From Treponema sp. (GTDB lineage: Bacteria > Spirochaetota > Spirochaetia > Treponematales > Breznakiellaceae): a stretch of 7,383 nucleotides of DNA. The notes beneath the pieces are model-generated. The model saw nothing but the letters and a program-made list of their open reading frames with translations. It was not told the origin of the DNA and made no database searches. Each line of letters begins with the position of its first letter. Position 1 is the first letter of the stretch. The stretch spans positions 1-7,383 of the forward strand of contig JAITQR010000264.1 of the NCBI GenBank assembly GCA_031288815.1, in the 5' to 3' direction. Below are positions 1 to 6,424 of this stretch, one piece after another. The position numbers and the translations under genes are program-made.

Positions 1-342
1 GCCCTTACCGATTCGAAAGTCCGCCTGGAAGACACCCTCCCCTACGCGCCGGAACTGGAAAACTACCCCGCCGAATGGCTTGAACGAAGCGTCCTGGACA
101 TCAAATACGCCGGGTACATTATTAAGGAGGAACGGGCGGCCGGAAGGATGATGAAAATGGACGCCATCAAGTTAAATCCCAACCTGGACTACCGGTCCCT
201 CAGCGGGCTTTCCGCCGAGTCGAAAGAAAAACTGTCCCGGATCCGTCCCCTCACCGTGGGGCAGGCCGCCCGGATACCCGGAGTACGGCAGGGGGACATC
301 GCCCTCCTCATCATACTGGCCAGAAAGGGCTCTATCGCGTGA
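1..342 (+). CDS. mnmG: MnmG (GidA), tRNA uridine-34 5-carboxymethylaminomethyl modification enzyme, C-terminal part
   Basis: The reading frame is open from base 1 and ends at TGA 340-342, giving the last 113 residues; the start lies left of the window. MnmG is the FAD-binding partner of MnmE, and the complex installs the cmnm5 group on wobble uridine 34 of certain tRNAs in the cytoplasm. The visible part is the helical C-terminal domain that contacts MnmE and tRNA. Hallmarks are DIKYAGYI, then NLDYRSLSGLSAES, then the very conserved EKLSRIRPLTVGQAARIPGV and DIALLIILA near the end. These match the family's usual C-terminal order (DIKYEGYI, GLS.EA.EKL, RP.TLGQASRI.GV, D...LL). The C-terminus is at the normal place, so the gene appears intact here. 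The ATG at 148 is an internal methionine, not a start. It converges with the next gene across 51 bases and looks unrelated to the operon on the right. Confidence 0.95.
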   Translation, partial: ALTDSKVRLEDTLPYAPELENYPAEWLERSVLDIKYAGYIIKEERAAGRMMKMDAIKLNPNLDYRSLSGLSAESKEKLSRIRPLTVGQAARIPGVRQGDIALLIILARKGSIA

Positions 343-393
343 GCTTCATTAAAGTCTGCCCATAACGTAACCGACTTTGTGGAGAGGCTCCAA

Positions 394-1998
394 CTACCCG
401 GTTTCCTTCTCCGCCTTCCACTCCCCAATATTCCGCTTCTCCCAATCAAACACTACCCCAACCTTTACCAGTTCCTTCCCTCTCCCGCGCCAGCCCAGCA
501 AGTAATCCTTCCTCTCTATCTGCCCCAGCGCGTCTTCCGCGCTTATCGTCTTTCCCTCCCCGCCCAGCTTGAACTCAAAACAGTACACGTATTCCCCCAC
601 TTCCACTACCGTGTCTATCCGGCCGTCCCCGGTCTGCACCTCCGACTGGCAGTACAGGCCCAGCATCCGGAACACCAGGTGTATCACCGTCTGGTAATAC
701 CGCTCCGCTCCTATCTGTATCCCGTAGGGAATGGAAGCGAAAAATGACCGCAGCGATTCCATAACGGCTTCCACGTTCCCTTCGGAAAGAAAACGCGGGA
801 TCCTTGTCACGAGAGCGTTCAGCTCCCCTCCGGAGGCTCCCACATAACCCTCCAGCAGCGCTTCGGCGAAACACGCCCGCACCTCCTCGTTCGGGTAGTC
901 CAGCGTGTACTCCCCCCCGAAATTTTCCCGGTAATCCGTTATCGTCAAATACCCGGACTGGTACAGCACCGACAGGGCGTCCATGTTGTCCACATTGAAC
1001 TTCTGCATCCCCAGCAGGGAAAGCCGCTTCTTCTCCAAAGCGAGTATGTCTATCTTCTGTTCCGCTATCAGTTTTATTAAAAAACCCGGCGTCCCCGTGG
1101 CAAACCAGTAGCTGTCAAACCTCCCGCCGTTGTAAAAGTGATTCAGCAAACCGAAGGGATTGTAGACCTTCTCCGGTCTTTCGGAGAAACGGTAGCCATT
1201 GTAAAACCGCCTCAGCCGCTCCAGATAGGCCTGCCTGTCCAGCTTTTTTTCCCTCACGACCTCATCTATCTCGGGCGCGAAGTCCCGCTCCAGTTCCTCC
1301 TGGGTTATCCCGCAGAGATCCGCGTAACGCCCGTCCAGGGATATGTCCACCAGGTTGTTCAGGTCTGAAAAAATACTTACCTGGGAGAATTTGGTTACCC
1401 CGGTGAGGAGAACAAACTTCAGGTATTCGTCGGCGGATTTCAGTACGCTGTAAAAACCTTTGAGGGCGTTCCGCATGGCCGCGTGGAGTTCCCGGTTGTC
1501 TATCGTGGACAACAGGGGTTTGTCGTATTCGTCGATAACGACCGCCACCCGCTCATGGTATTTTCCGGACAACTCCCTTATCAGGCGTGAGAATTGGGAG
1601 CTCAGGGTCTCTCCCCGGGGAGATAAACCGTAGGCGCCGGCCGCCGTTTCAAGGTTGTCGTGCAGGGTAACATCCAACTCGCCGCGGCCCTGGGTATAAT
1701 CCCCCGTATTAAGATCGAGGCGAATAACCGGGTACTGTTTCCAGTCCCAGTCAAGGCCGTCTATCGCCAGGGCGGGCTGTCCGGCCATCGGCCCGAAAAG
1801 CTCCCTCCGTCCCCCGAAGATGGCCCCCAGGGTGGAGCAGAGCAGGGATTTTCCGAAGCGCCGGGGGCGGGACAAAAACACCGGGCCAACGACATTGGTG
1901 ATAAGCTGATATATCCGGGCGGTCTTGTCCACATAGCAAAGACCTTCCTGACGTATTTTGACAAAATCTTGTATCCCCAGGGGCAGTTTCCTGTTCAT
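394..1998 (-). CDS. AAA-ATPase-like / PD-(D/E)XK nuclease-superfamily protein (DUF1703 type)
   Basis: A 534-residue protein of the family pairing an AAA-ATPase-like N-terminal region with a C-terminal PD-(D/E)XK nuclease-fold domain. The N-terminus (LPLGIQDFVKIR, then YVDKT) is the family's standard opening, so ATG 1998 is the likely start even though no strong ribosome binding site precedes it. The P-loop is at residues 44-51 (RPRRFGKS); the first glycine of a classical Walker A is replaced, as is usual in the family. The Walker B-like segment is VAVVIDEYDKPL (151-162). LLTGVTKFSQVSIFSDLNNL (197-216), YWFATGTPGFL and LYQSGYLTI follow. The C-terminal domain shows RID (D462) and FEFK (E475, K477), then the ALGQI segment (490-494), consistent with an intact metal-binding core. 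The family is multicopy in Treponema, Bacteroidetes and Clostridia and has no settled function. It is separated from the operon upstream by 107 bases and is probably independent of it. Confidence 0.9.
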   Translation of the reverse strand: MNRKLPLGIQDFVKIRQEGLCYVDKTARIYQLITNVVGPVFLSRPRRFGKSLLCSTLGAIFGGRRELFGPMAGQPALAIDGLDWDWKQYPVIRLDLNTGDYTQGRGELDVTLHDNLETAAGAYGLSPRGETLSSQFSRLIRELSGKYHERVAVVIDEYDKPLLSTIDNRELHAAMRNALKGFYSVLKSADEYLKFVLLTGVTKFSQVSIFSDLNNLVDISLDGRYADLCGITQEELERDFAPEIDEVVREKKLDRQAYLERLRRFYNGYRFSERPEKVYNPFGLLNHFYNGGRFDSYWFATGTPGFLIKLIAEQKIDILALEKKRLSLLGMQKFNVDNMDALSVLYQSGYLTITDYRENFGGEYTLDYPNEEVRACFAEALLEGYVGASGGELNALVTRIPRFLSEGNVEAVMESLRSFFASIPYGIQIGAERYYQTVIHLVFRMLGLYCQSEVQTGDGRIDTVVEVGEYVYCFEFKLGGEGKTISAEDALGQIERKDYLLGWRGRGKELVKVGVVFDWEKRNIGEWKAEKETG

Positions 1999-2057
1999 AG
2001 CTACAGTTTACCGTTTCCCGGACGCACCCGCAATAGCGCGCGGCAAGGAACGCTAAA

Positions 2058-2104
2058 CAGTTTCCAAGCGGTTAGTTGTTCGGAAACTGAAGTTTCAGAA
2101 CAGC
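2058..2104. repeat. Overlapping inverted repeats between the nucleotidyltransferase and ATPase-like genes
   Basis: Arms at 2075-2088 and 2091-2104 are complementary at 12 of 14 positions with a 2-base centre; allowing G-U, a plus-strand RNA would pair at 13. The inner half GAAACT-GA-AGTTTC is perfect. A second arm, CAGTTTCC at 2058-2065, is perfectly complementary to GGAAACTG at 2082-2089, so the middle segment can pair with either side. On the minus strand the hairpin begins one base after the TAA of the nucleotidyltransferase gene. That suits a 3'-end or termination structure for the operon, or an attenuator or operator ahead of the ATPase-like gene. There is no run of Ts after the stem on either strand, so it is not a classical intrinsic terminator. 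Confidence 0.5.
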
Positions 2105-2105
2105 T

Positions 2106-2990
2106 TTAGTACGATTCATCCAGCCTTTTGAGCTCGGAAATGGTGTCTATCTCGGCGATGTCGTCAAACGTACATTCCCGCACGGCTACCGCGTAGTCCC
2201 CCTTAAAGTACTCAAGCGGGGCCTGATCCCAGTACCGTTCCCTGCCGCCGGGCATCTCGTAGACCTGGCGGATATGATCGGCGAGTTTTGCGCCGTCCTC
2301 CCGGTTCCAGTAGGAGACGCCGAACATGTGGTGGCACTTGCGGCCCCCTATCCGCAGTTTTGTTATTATCCCGTTTTTCGTCTCAAAGCACCAGTCGTCG
2401 GTAAGTTCCACGGGAACGCCAAGGTAGTTGCTGGAATACTGGTACCGGGTGATGAGCCGGGGGTTGCGGAGCAGGAGATCGGCCTCCATCACATAGGCGT
2501 TCCGCAGCCGGTGGCGGACGCGCATGGCGCTTGAGATGTTGTTTGACTCGTTGTAAAGGGGGTTTTCCAGAAAGCGTATGCCCGGGTACTTGCGGAGAAG
2601 CTCGTCAAACTGTTCCCCAAAATGCCCCCGGACGATAAAAATTTCCTCTATCCCCGCGGCGATTACCGCGTCCAAAAGGGTATCAATGATCCTCACCCCT
2701 TTTACCCGGATAAGGGACTTGGGGGTGTTCAGGGTAACGGGTACGAGCCGGGCGCCAAAACCGGCGGCAAAAAAAACGGCCCGCCGTACCCGGTAAGGTT
2801 CCAGGGCGGCGATCCCCGCCGGACCGATCCGGCCCCGGACGGTAAGGCCCGCGCCGGTAAGCCGGGCGAGGGTCTGGTTCACCGTCCCCACGGAAAGACC
2901 CGTGGCCTTGGCGATACCCCGTTGTGTCGTCCCGCCTTTCGCCGATTCGAGGAAACCGAGAATGTCGAACTGGGCTCTGGTCAGCTCCAT
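2106..2990 (-). CDS. Winged-helix domain fused to LicC/PntC-like nucleotidyltransferase (putative CTP-dependent)
   Basis: A 294-residue protein counted from ATG 2990. An in-frame TTG at 3002 would add four residues, but only the ATG has a plausible ribosome binding site (GGGGA, 5 bases upstream). Residues about 2-66 form a MarR-like winged helix: TQRGIAKATGL, then the recognition-helix segment SVGTVNQTLARL, then a short basic wing. From about residue 70 follows a nucleotidyltransferase: AAGFGARL (75-82, the nucleotide loop), TPKSL (K91), IFIVRGHFGEQFD, NNISS (150-154), EAD (D171, probable metal ligand), FGVSYWN, and EID (E280, D282, second metal ligand). The order and spacing match LicC, which makes CDP-choline, and PntC, which makes CMP-2-aminoethylphosphonate. 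Its place in a PEP mutase operon favours a phosphonate substrate, but phosphocholine cannot be excluded. It starts 24 bases after the permease stop and is the last gene of the run. Confidence 0.85.
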   Translation of the reverse strand: MELTRAQFDILGFLESAKGGTTQRGIAKATGLSVGTVNQTLARLTGAGLTVRGRIGPAGIAALEPYRVRRAVFFAAGFGARLVPVTLNTPKSLIRVKGVRIIDTLLDAVIAAGIEEIFIVRGHFGEQFDELLRKYPGIRFLENPLYNESNNISSAMRVRHRLRNAYVMEADLLLRNPRLITRYQYSSNYLGVPVELTDDWCFETKNGIITKLRIGGRKCHHMFGVSYWNREDGAKLADHIRQVYEMPGGRERYWDQAPLEYFKGDYAVAVRECTFDDIAEIDTISELKRLDESY

Positions 2991-2995
2991 AAAAA

Positions 2996-3000
2996 TCCCC
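2996..3000 (-). promoter_or_regulatory. Ribosome binding site deciding the start of the nucleotidyltransferase gene
   Basis: On the minus strand GGGGA is followed by five Ts and then ATG 2988-2990. The upstream alternative TTG (3000-3002) has no purine-rich motif before it, which is why the ATG was chosen as the start. Confidence 0.5.
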
Positions 3001-3014
3001 AAGAACAGGCTGTA

Positions 3015-4640
3015 TTACCGCGCCCTGTTTATCATTTTCCGCAGAAGATACGCGAGACACTTCACCGTAAAATTGCAGGCCAGGATAAGGACGGAAACAA
3101 AGGCCGCCCCCTCAAGAAAAAGCTGGGCCTCGAACTGGGTGATCATAAGGGAAATAGGTTTATTGTGTACGGTGTTGAGGAAGGACACCGCCGATATAGT
3201 CATCATGGAGTTGACAAAAAAATAGGAGGCCATCTCCGCGATGGTCAGCTTTGTCTCCGGGACGAGTACATCTTTGATAATGTAAAAGCGTCCCACCCCC
3301 AGGGTGCGGCCCACATCCTCAAGATTACTGTTGAGCTTTCCCAGGGAGTTGTAGGCCATAAGGTAAGGGGAGGCCATAAAGTGTACGATGTTCACCAGGA
3401 CAAGCATCCCAAGGGTGCCGTAAATAGGGGAACCCTTGAAGAAGAGCACGTAGGAGAGTCCCAGCACCAGACCGGGAATGGCAAGGGAGGTGATGGAAAT
3501 AAGGTGCAGCAGCCTGGAAGACTTTCCCCCGGTGCGGGCGGTGAAACAGGCGACAAGGTAGGACAGTACCGTGCCCAGGATCGAGACCCCCAGGGCGATG
3601 ATCAGGGAATTGGCCAAAAACCCGCCGGCCCCCATGTTAAGGGTTCTTTTTATGTTGGCCGTGGAAAAACCCATGTCCAGGGGATACTTTTCCACAAAAC
3701 TGAGAACCGCGAACACGGCCACGGGCAGGGCGATAAGCAGGCAAACCGCCGCCGCGTAGAGGGCGGCGGCCGTATCCCGGAAGCGGTTTTCCCCTTTGGC
3801 CTTTTCCTGAACCACAAAATTCTGGTTTGCCCGATCCCGGTTGAGCACGTCGAAGATAAAGGCGATTACCGCGGGGATAAGCAGAAAAGAGCCGATTACC
3901 GATCCCCGGCTAAAGTTAAGCAGGCCGATGACCTCCTGGTACATCAGTACCGGCAGGGTGGTAAAGCGGCCGCCTATCATCAGGGGTACTCCGTAATCGG
4001 TGAATACCAGGGTAAAGGTGGCGAACACCACCGAGATCAAAGGCTTACGGAGATAGGGGACGGCAATCGACAGAAACTGACGGCTTTTGGGAATTCCCAG
4101 GACCGCCGCGGCCTCGTAAGGCGCGCCGTCTTCGTAGCGGAGGATATCGGCAAGCATCAGAAACGCTACGGGAAAGGCGTAGAGCACCGAACCCATGACG
4201 ATGCCGGAGAAGCCGTAAATCGAATGGGTAAACCCAAAAAACCGGGTGAGGATCCCGTTGGAGCCGAGGAGCAGCACCAGCCCCATGCCGTGAGAAATCG
4301 AGGGGATAAGCATGGGAAGGGTGACAAAGACGGCGAAGATCTCCCGGAAGCGCATCCCGGTACGGACCACGCAGAGGGCGAAAATATAGGCGATAAGGAT
4401 GGAGATCGCCGTGGCCGTCCCCGCGGCGGCGGCCGAATGGGCCAGGGCTTCCCGGAACTGGGAGGAGCGCAGTATCCCCGCCACGTCGGCGTTTGCCATG
4501 TTTAAAAGCATGCGGGCCAGGGGAAATATAACCGTGGATACCAGTATCGCGGCAAGGAGAAGCTTTACCGCCGCGGAACTTCCCGCGGCCCCGGCAGTTC
4601 GCCGCGCCCGGCGCGTAAAACCGCTCCTAGAGCCCGGCAT
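3015..4640 (-). CDS. ABC transporter permease with two fused membrane domains (FbpB / ThiP / AEP-importer type)
   Basis: A 541-residue inner-membrane protein made of two homologous permease halves, as in Fe(III), thiamine and 2-aminoethylphosphonate importers. The basic N-terminus is followed by hydrophobic segments near residues 25-46, 70-92, 101-125, 144-165, 200-222 and 247-265, then a charged cytoplasmic linker (about 266-290). A second set follows near 291-314, 342-366, 377-400, 407-428, 470-490 and 507-533: twelve in all by eye. The loop contacting the ATPase is canonical in the first half (EAAAVLGIPKSRQFLSIAVP, 176-195). It is altered in the second (EDVGRTLGV, from 441, ending in VP at 460-461). 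ATG 4640 overlaps the ATPase gene by 14 bases, with only a weak GGTGA before it, implying translational coupling. It should form the pore with the adjacent ATPase and binding protein. The substrate cannot be read from this protein. Confidence 0.9.
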   Translation of the reverse strand: MPGSRSGFTRRARRTAGAAGSSAAVKLLLAAILVSTVIFPLARMLLNMANADVAGILRSSQFREALAHSAAAAGTATAISILIAYIFALCVVRTGMRFREIFAVFVTLPMLIPSISHGMGLVLLLGSNGILTRFFGFTHSIYGFSGIVMGSVLYAFPVAFLMLADILRYEDGAPYEAAAVLGIPKSRQFLSIAVPYLRKPLISVVFATFTLVFTDYGVPLMIGGRFTTLPVLMYQEVIGLLNFSRGSVIGSFLLIPAVIAFIFDVLNRDRANQNFVVQEKAKGENRFRDTAAALYAAAVCLLIALPVAVFAVLSFVEKYPLDMGFSTANIKRTLNMGAGGFLANSLIIALGVSILGTVLSYLVACFTARTGGKSSRLLHLISITSLAIPGLVLGLSYVLFFKGSPIYGTLGMLVLVNIVHFMASPYLMAYNSLGKLNSNLEDVGRTLGVGRFYIIKDVLVPETKLTIAEMASYFFVNSMMTISAVSFLNTVHNKPISLMITQFEAQLFLEGAAFVSVLILACNFTVKCLAYLLRKMINRAR

Positions 4641-5460
4641 ACTTCACCAGGGAGTCTATTTTGCGGCGCAGGTTGTCCCGTACAAATTCCCGCACAAAAT
4701 CCGTGGCGGGCTTGCTGATGATGTCGGCGGGGGCGCCGATCTGCTGGACGCTTCCGTGATCCATCACCATGATCCGGTCCGAAAGGGCAAAGGCCTCCTC
4801 CTGATCGTGGGTAATGTAGATCATGGTGGTACGGAAACTTTCCTGGATACGCTTAATCTCGTCCCGGAGGAGGAGCCGGGTGGCGGCGTCCAGGGCGGAC
4901 ATGGGTTCGTCGAAGAGGATTATTTCCGGCTTAAGGGCCAGGGTACGGGCGATAGCCACCCGCTGCTGCTGGCCGCCGGAAAGCTTGTGGGGCTTCTTGT
5001 GGATGTGCCGGGTAAGGCCCACCTGCTCAATAATGCTTTCCGCCGCCTCCCGGGAACGGGCCTTGAGTTCCGGGTGGAATTTAAGGGCGTACTCCACGTT
5101 TCCCAGCACGGTCATGTTCTGAAAGAGGGCGTAGTTTTGGAACACCATCCCCATGTTCCGTTTTGAGGGGGCAAGGCCGGTAATATCGACGCCGTCTTTG
5201 ATGACCGCGCCGGAACTGGGGGCAAGGAGACCGATAAGGATCCGCAGAATCGTTGTCTTGCCGCAGCCCGAGGGGCCCAGGATTGAGAGAAACTCCCCGT
5301 CCCGAACCGTAAAATTCAGGGAGTGCAAGACCTCCTGCCGGTTGAAAACCTGGATCAAATTCCGCGCCTCAAGCTTGCCGGGGGCCGCGAGGGGAGATCC
5401 GCCGGGATCGCCGGATCTTTGGGCCGCCGGGGGCGGAACTTCAGTATTTCCAGCGGGCAA
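4627..5460 (-). CDS. ABC transporter ATP-binding protein, importer type, short form
   Basis: A 277-residue ATPase that would power import through the adjacent permease. Residues 1-28 are a proline-, alanine- and glycine-rich leader; the ABC domain begins at [10 protein letters not shown]. Motifs are complete: Walker A GPSGCGKT (62-69), Q-loop glutamine in VFQNYALF (Q108), signature LSGGQQQR (160-167), Walker B ILFDEP (181-186, catalytic E185), D-loop SALD (188-191) and switch histidine THD (H218). It ends about 50 residues after the nucleotide-binding core. Relatives such as FbpC, PotA and PhnT are usually around 350 residues with a C-terminal TOBE-type regulatory domain, so that domain is missing here. 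The start is TTG 5460, inside the previous gene by 20 bases, supported by GGAAGGAG at a 7-base spacing. No ATG or GTG start is available before the ABC domain. Confidence 0.92.
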   Translation of the reverse strand: MPAGNTEVPPPAAQRSGDPGGSPLAAPGKLEARNLIQVFNRQEVLHSLNFTVRDGEFLSILGPSGCGKTTILRILIGLLAPSSGAVIKDGVDITGLAPSKRNMGMVFQNYALFQNMTVLGNVEYALKFHPELKARSREAAESIIEQVGLTRHIHKKPHKLSGGQQQRVAIARTLALKPEIILFDEPMSALDAATRLLLRDEIKRIQESFRTTMIYITHDQEEAFALSDRIMVMDHGSVQQIGAPADIISKPATDFVREFVRDNLRRKIDSLVKYAGL

Positions 5461-6424
5461 GAAGCCGCTCCTTCCGATCCGTGTCGTAAACCCCGGTCAT
5501 GTCCGCGTAGGGAATGTCCCGGGGGTAGTTAGGGATGTTGTTTCGCTGGTTTTTAAAGATCGGTTCCGGGCAGTAGAGTTCCTTATCGTCTTTAACAAGC
5601 TTGTCCATGGCAAAGGCGAACACTTCCCGTACCGCGGGCCGCCCCTCCTTGCCCTTGACGATCCCCATGCCGGTAGTGATGCTGGGAGCCCCCTCGCTAA
5701 AGAAGAGCATCTCGAAAGGAACCCCCCGGCTGTTGATCGCCTGGGTCGCCGTCAGGGTCATCCCCAGGCCGACAGCCGCCTCCCCCTGGATAAGGGCGTT
5801 TACCGGGCCGGAACCGGAGGTGGTAAACTGGAGAATGTTTTCCGCCAGGCGGTCGAAATAGGCGAAGGCCGCGTCTTCCCCCCAGGCGTTCACCAGGCTT
5901 ACCAGGAACATGTAGCCCGTGCCCGAGGTTTTGGGGTTGGGCATGGAAACAAGCCCCCGGTAGGCCGGAGCGAGGAGATCCTCATAGCTCCCCGGGGCGG
6001 GAAGCCCCAGATCCCGGAGTTTATCCTTGTTAAGGACAACGGCCCCGGAAGACTTGTCCCAGGGAAGGTAGCGGCGGTGTTCCGGCGTCAATTCGGGAAG
6101 GAATTCGGAGGAATCGAAAGAGGAAAGATCCGCCAGCGTATCCTTAAGCCCCTCCAGGTAGCCGGTCTCCAGGTTAAGGATGATATCCGCCTCCGTGTCC
6201 GCGCCTTCCGCCTTAAGCTTGGCCGCGTGGTTCCCGGTGGAAAGCACCTGGAGGGTAATGTTGTAAGATGGGAACTTTTCATTCAGGAGTTCCCGCATGT
6301 GTTCGGTGCGGAAATCTTCGGTACTGGTAAAGATGATAACGCTGTTATCGTCACCTTTTTTACAGGACAGGAACCCAAGGCAGGCAAGGACAAAAAAAAC
6401 AAGCGCCCCTCGTTTCACGATCAT
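5441..6424 (-). CDS. Extracellular solute-binding lipoprotein of the AfuA/FbpA/AEP-binding family
   Basis: A 327-residue binding protein for the adjacent importer. A lysine/arginine-bearing start and hydrophobic stretch lead to GFLSC, giving a lipoprotein signal with acylated Cys21, so it would be tethered to a membrane facing the periplasm. Family signs are IIFTSTEDF near residue 30, SMPNPKTSGTGYMF (150-163), the TTSGSGPVNALIQGEAAVG stretch (201-219) and the closing KERLLARW. The SGSGP loop is typical of family 1 binders for anions and small phosphorus compounds. I see no adjacent tyrosine pair as in iron-binding FbpA, so ferric iron is less likely, though not excluded. The genetic link with PEP mutase and a LicC/PntC-like enzyme suggests a phosphonate or phospho-head-group ligand. 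ATG 6424 overlaps the PEP mutase stop as ATGA, with GGGAGG three bases upstream. Confidence 0.9.
   Translation of the reverse strand: MIVKRGALVFFVLACLGFLSCKKGDDNSVIIFTSTEDFRTEHMRELLNEKFPSYNITLQVLSTGNHAAKLKAEGADTEADIILNLETGYLEGLKDTLADLSSFDSSEFLPELTPEHRRYLPWDKSSGAVVLNKDKLRDLGLPAPGSYEDLLAPAYRGLVSMPNPKTSGTGYMFLVSLVNAWGEDAAFAYFDRLAENILQFTTSGSGPVNALIQGEAAVGLGMTLTATQAINSRGVPFEMLFFSEGAPSITTGMGIVKGKEGRPAVREVFAFAMDKLVKDDKELYCPEPIFKNQRNNIPNYPRDIPYADMTGVYDTDRKERLLARWKY
5468..5475 (-). promoter_or_regulatory. Strong ribosome binding site for the TTG-started ABC ATPase
   Basis: On the minus strand GGAAGGAG lies 7 bases before TTG 5458-5460, within the last codons of the solute-binding protein gene. It fixes the unusual start codon and indicates that translation of the two genes is coupled. 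Confidence 0.7.

Noticed and set aside
343..393. Possible bidirectional terminator between mnmG and the ATPase-like gene
   Set aside because: Only a 5-pair stem (TGGAG/CTCCA on the minus strand, 3-base loop) and a 6-pair stem with a 16-base loop (AAAGTC/GACTTT) were found, and neither is followed by a T-run. Too weak to annotate.
1999..2057. Promoter of the ATPase-like gene
   Set aside because: TTGGAA and TTGCCG can be seen on the minus strand, but no AT-rich -10 hexamer at 16-18 bases follows either one. No ribosome binding site is evident either.
2988..3002. TTG at 3002 as start of the nucleotidyltransferase gene
   Set aside because: No purine-rich motif precedes it, and the ATG 12 bases later has GGGGA at a suitable distance and begins the winged helix normally.
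2622..4505. Long plus-strand open frame opposite the permease
   Set aside because: It lies antisense to a permease with clear membrane segments and ABC motifs. Its translation is glycine-, lysine- and histidine-rich, with no domain pattern, which is expected when a GC-rich hydrophobic gene is read backwards.
4399..5166. Plus-strand open frame opposite the ABC ATPase
   Set aside because: It is fully antisense to an ATPase with all motifs intact and shows no family features of its own.
5441..6424. Ferric iron uptake (FbpABC) as the role of the transporter
   Set aside because: The three-gene layout fits, but the binding protein lacks an obvious tyrosine pair and the flanking genes concern phosphonate chemistry. 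It is kept only as a less likely alternative.
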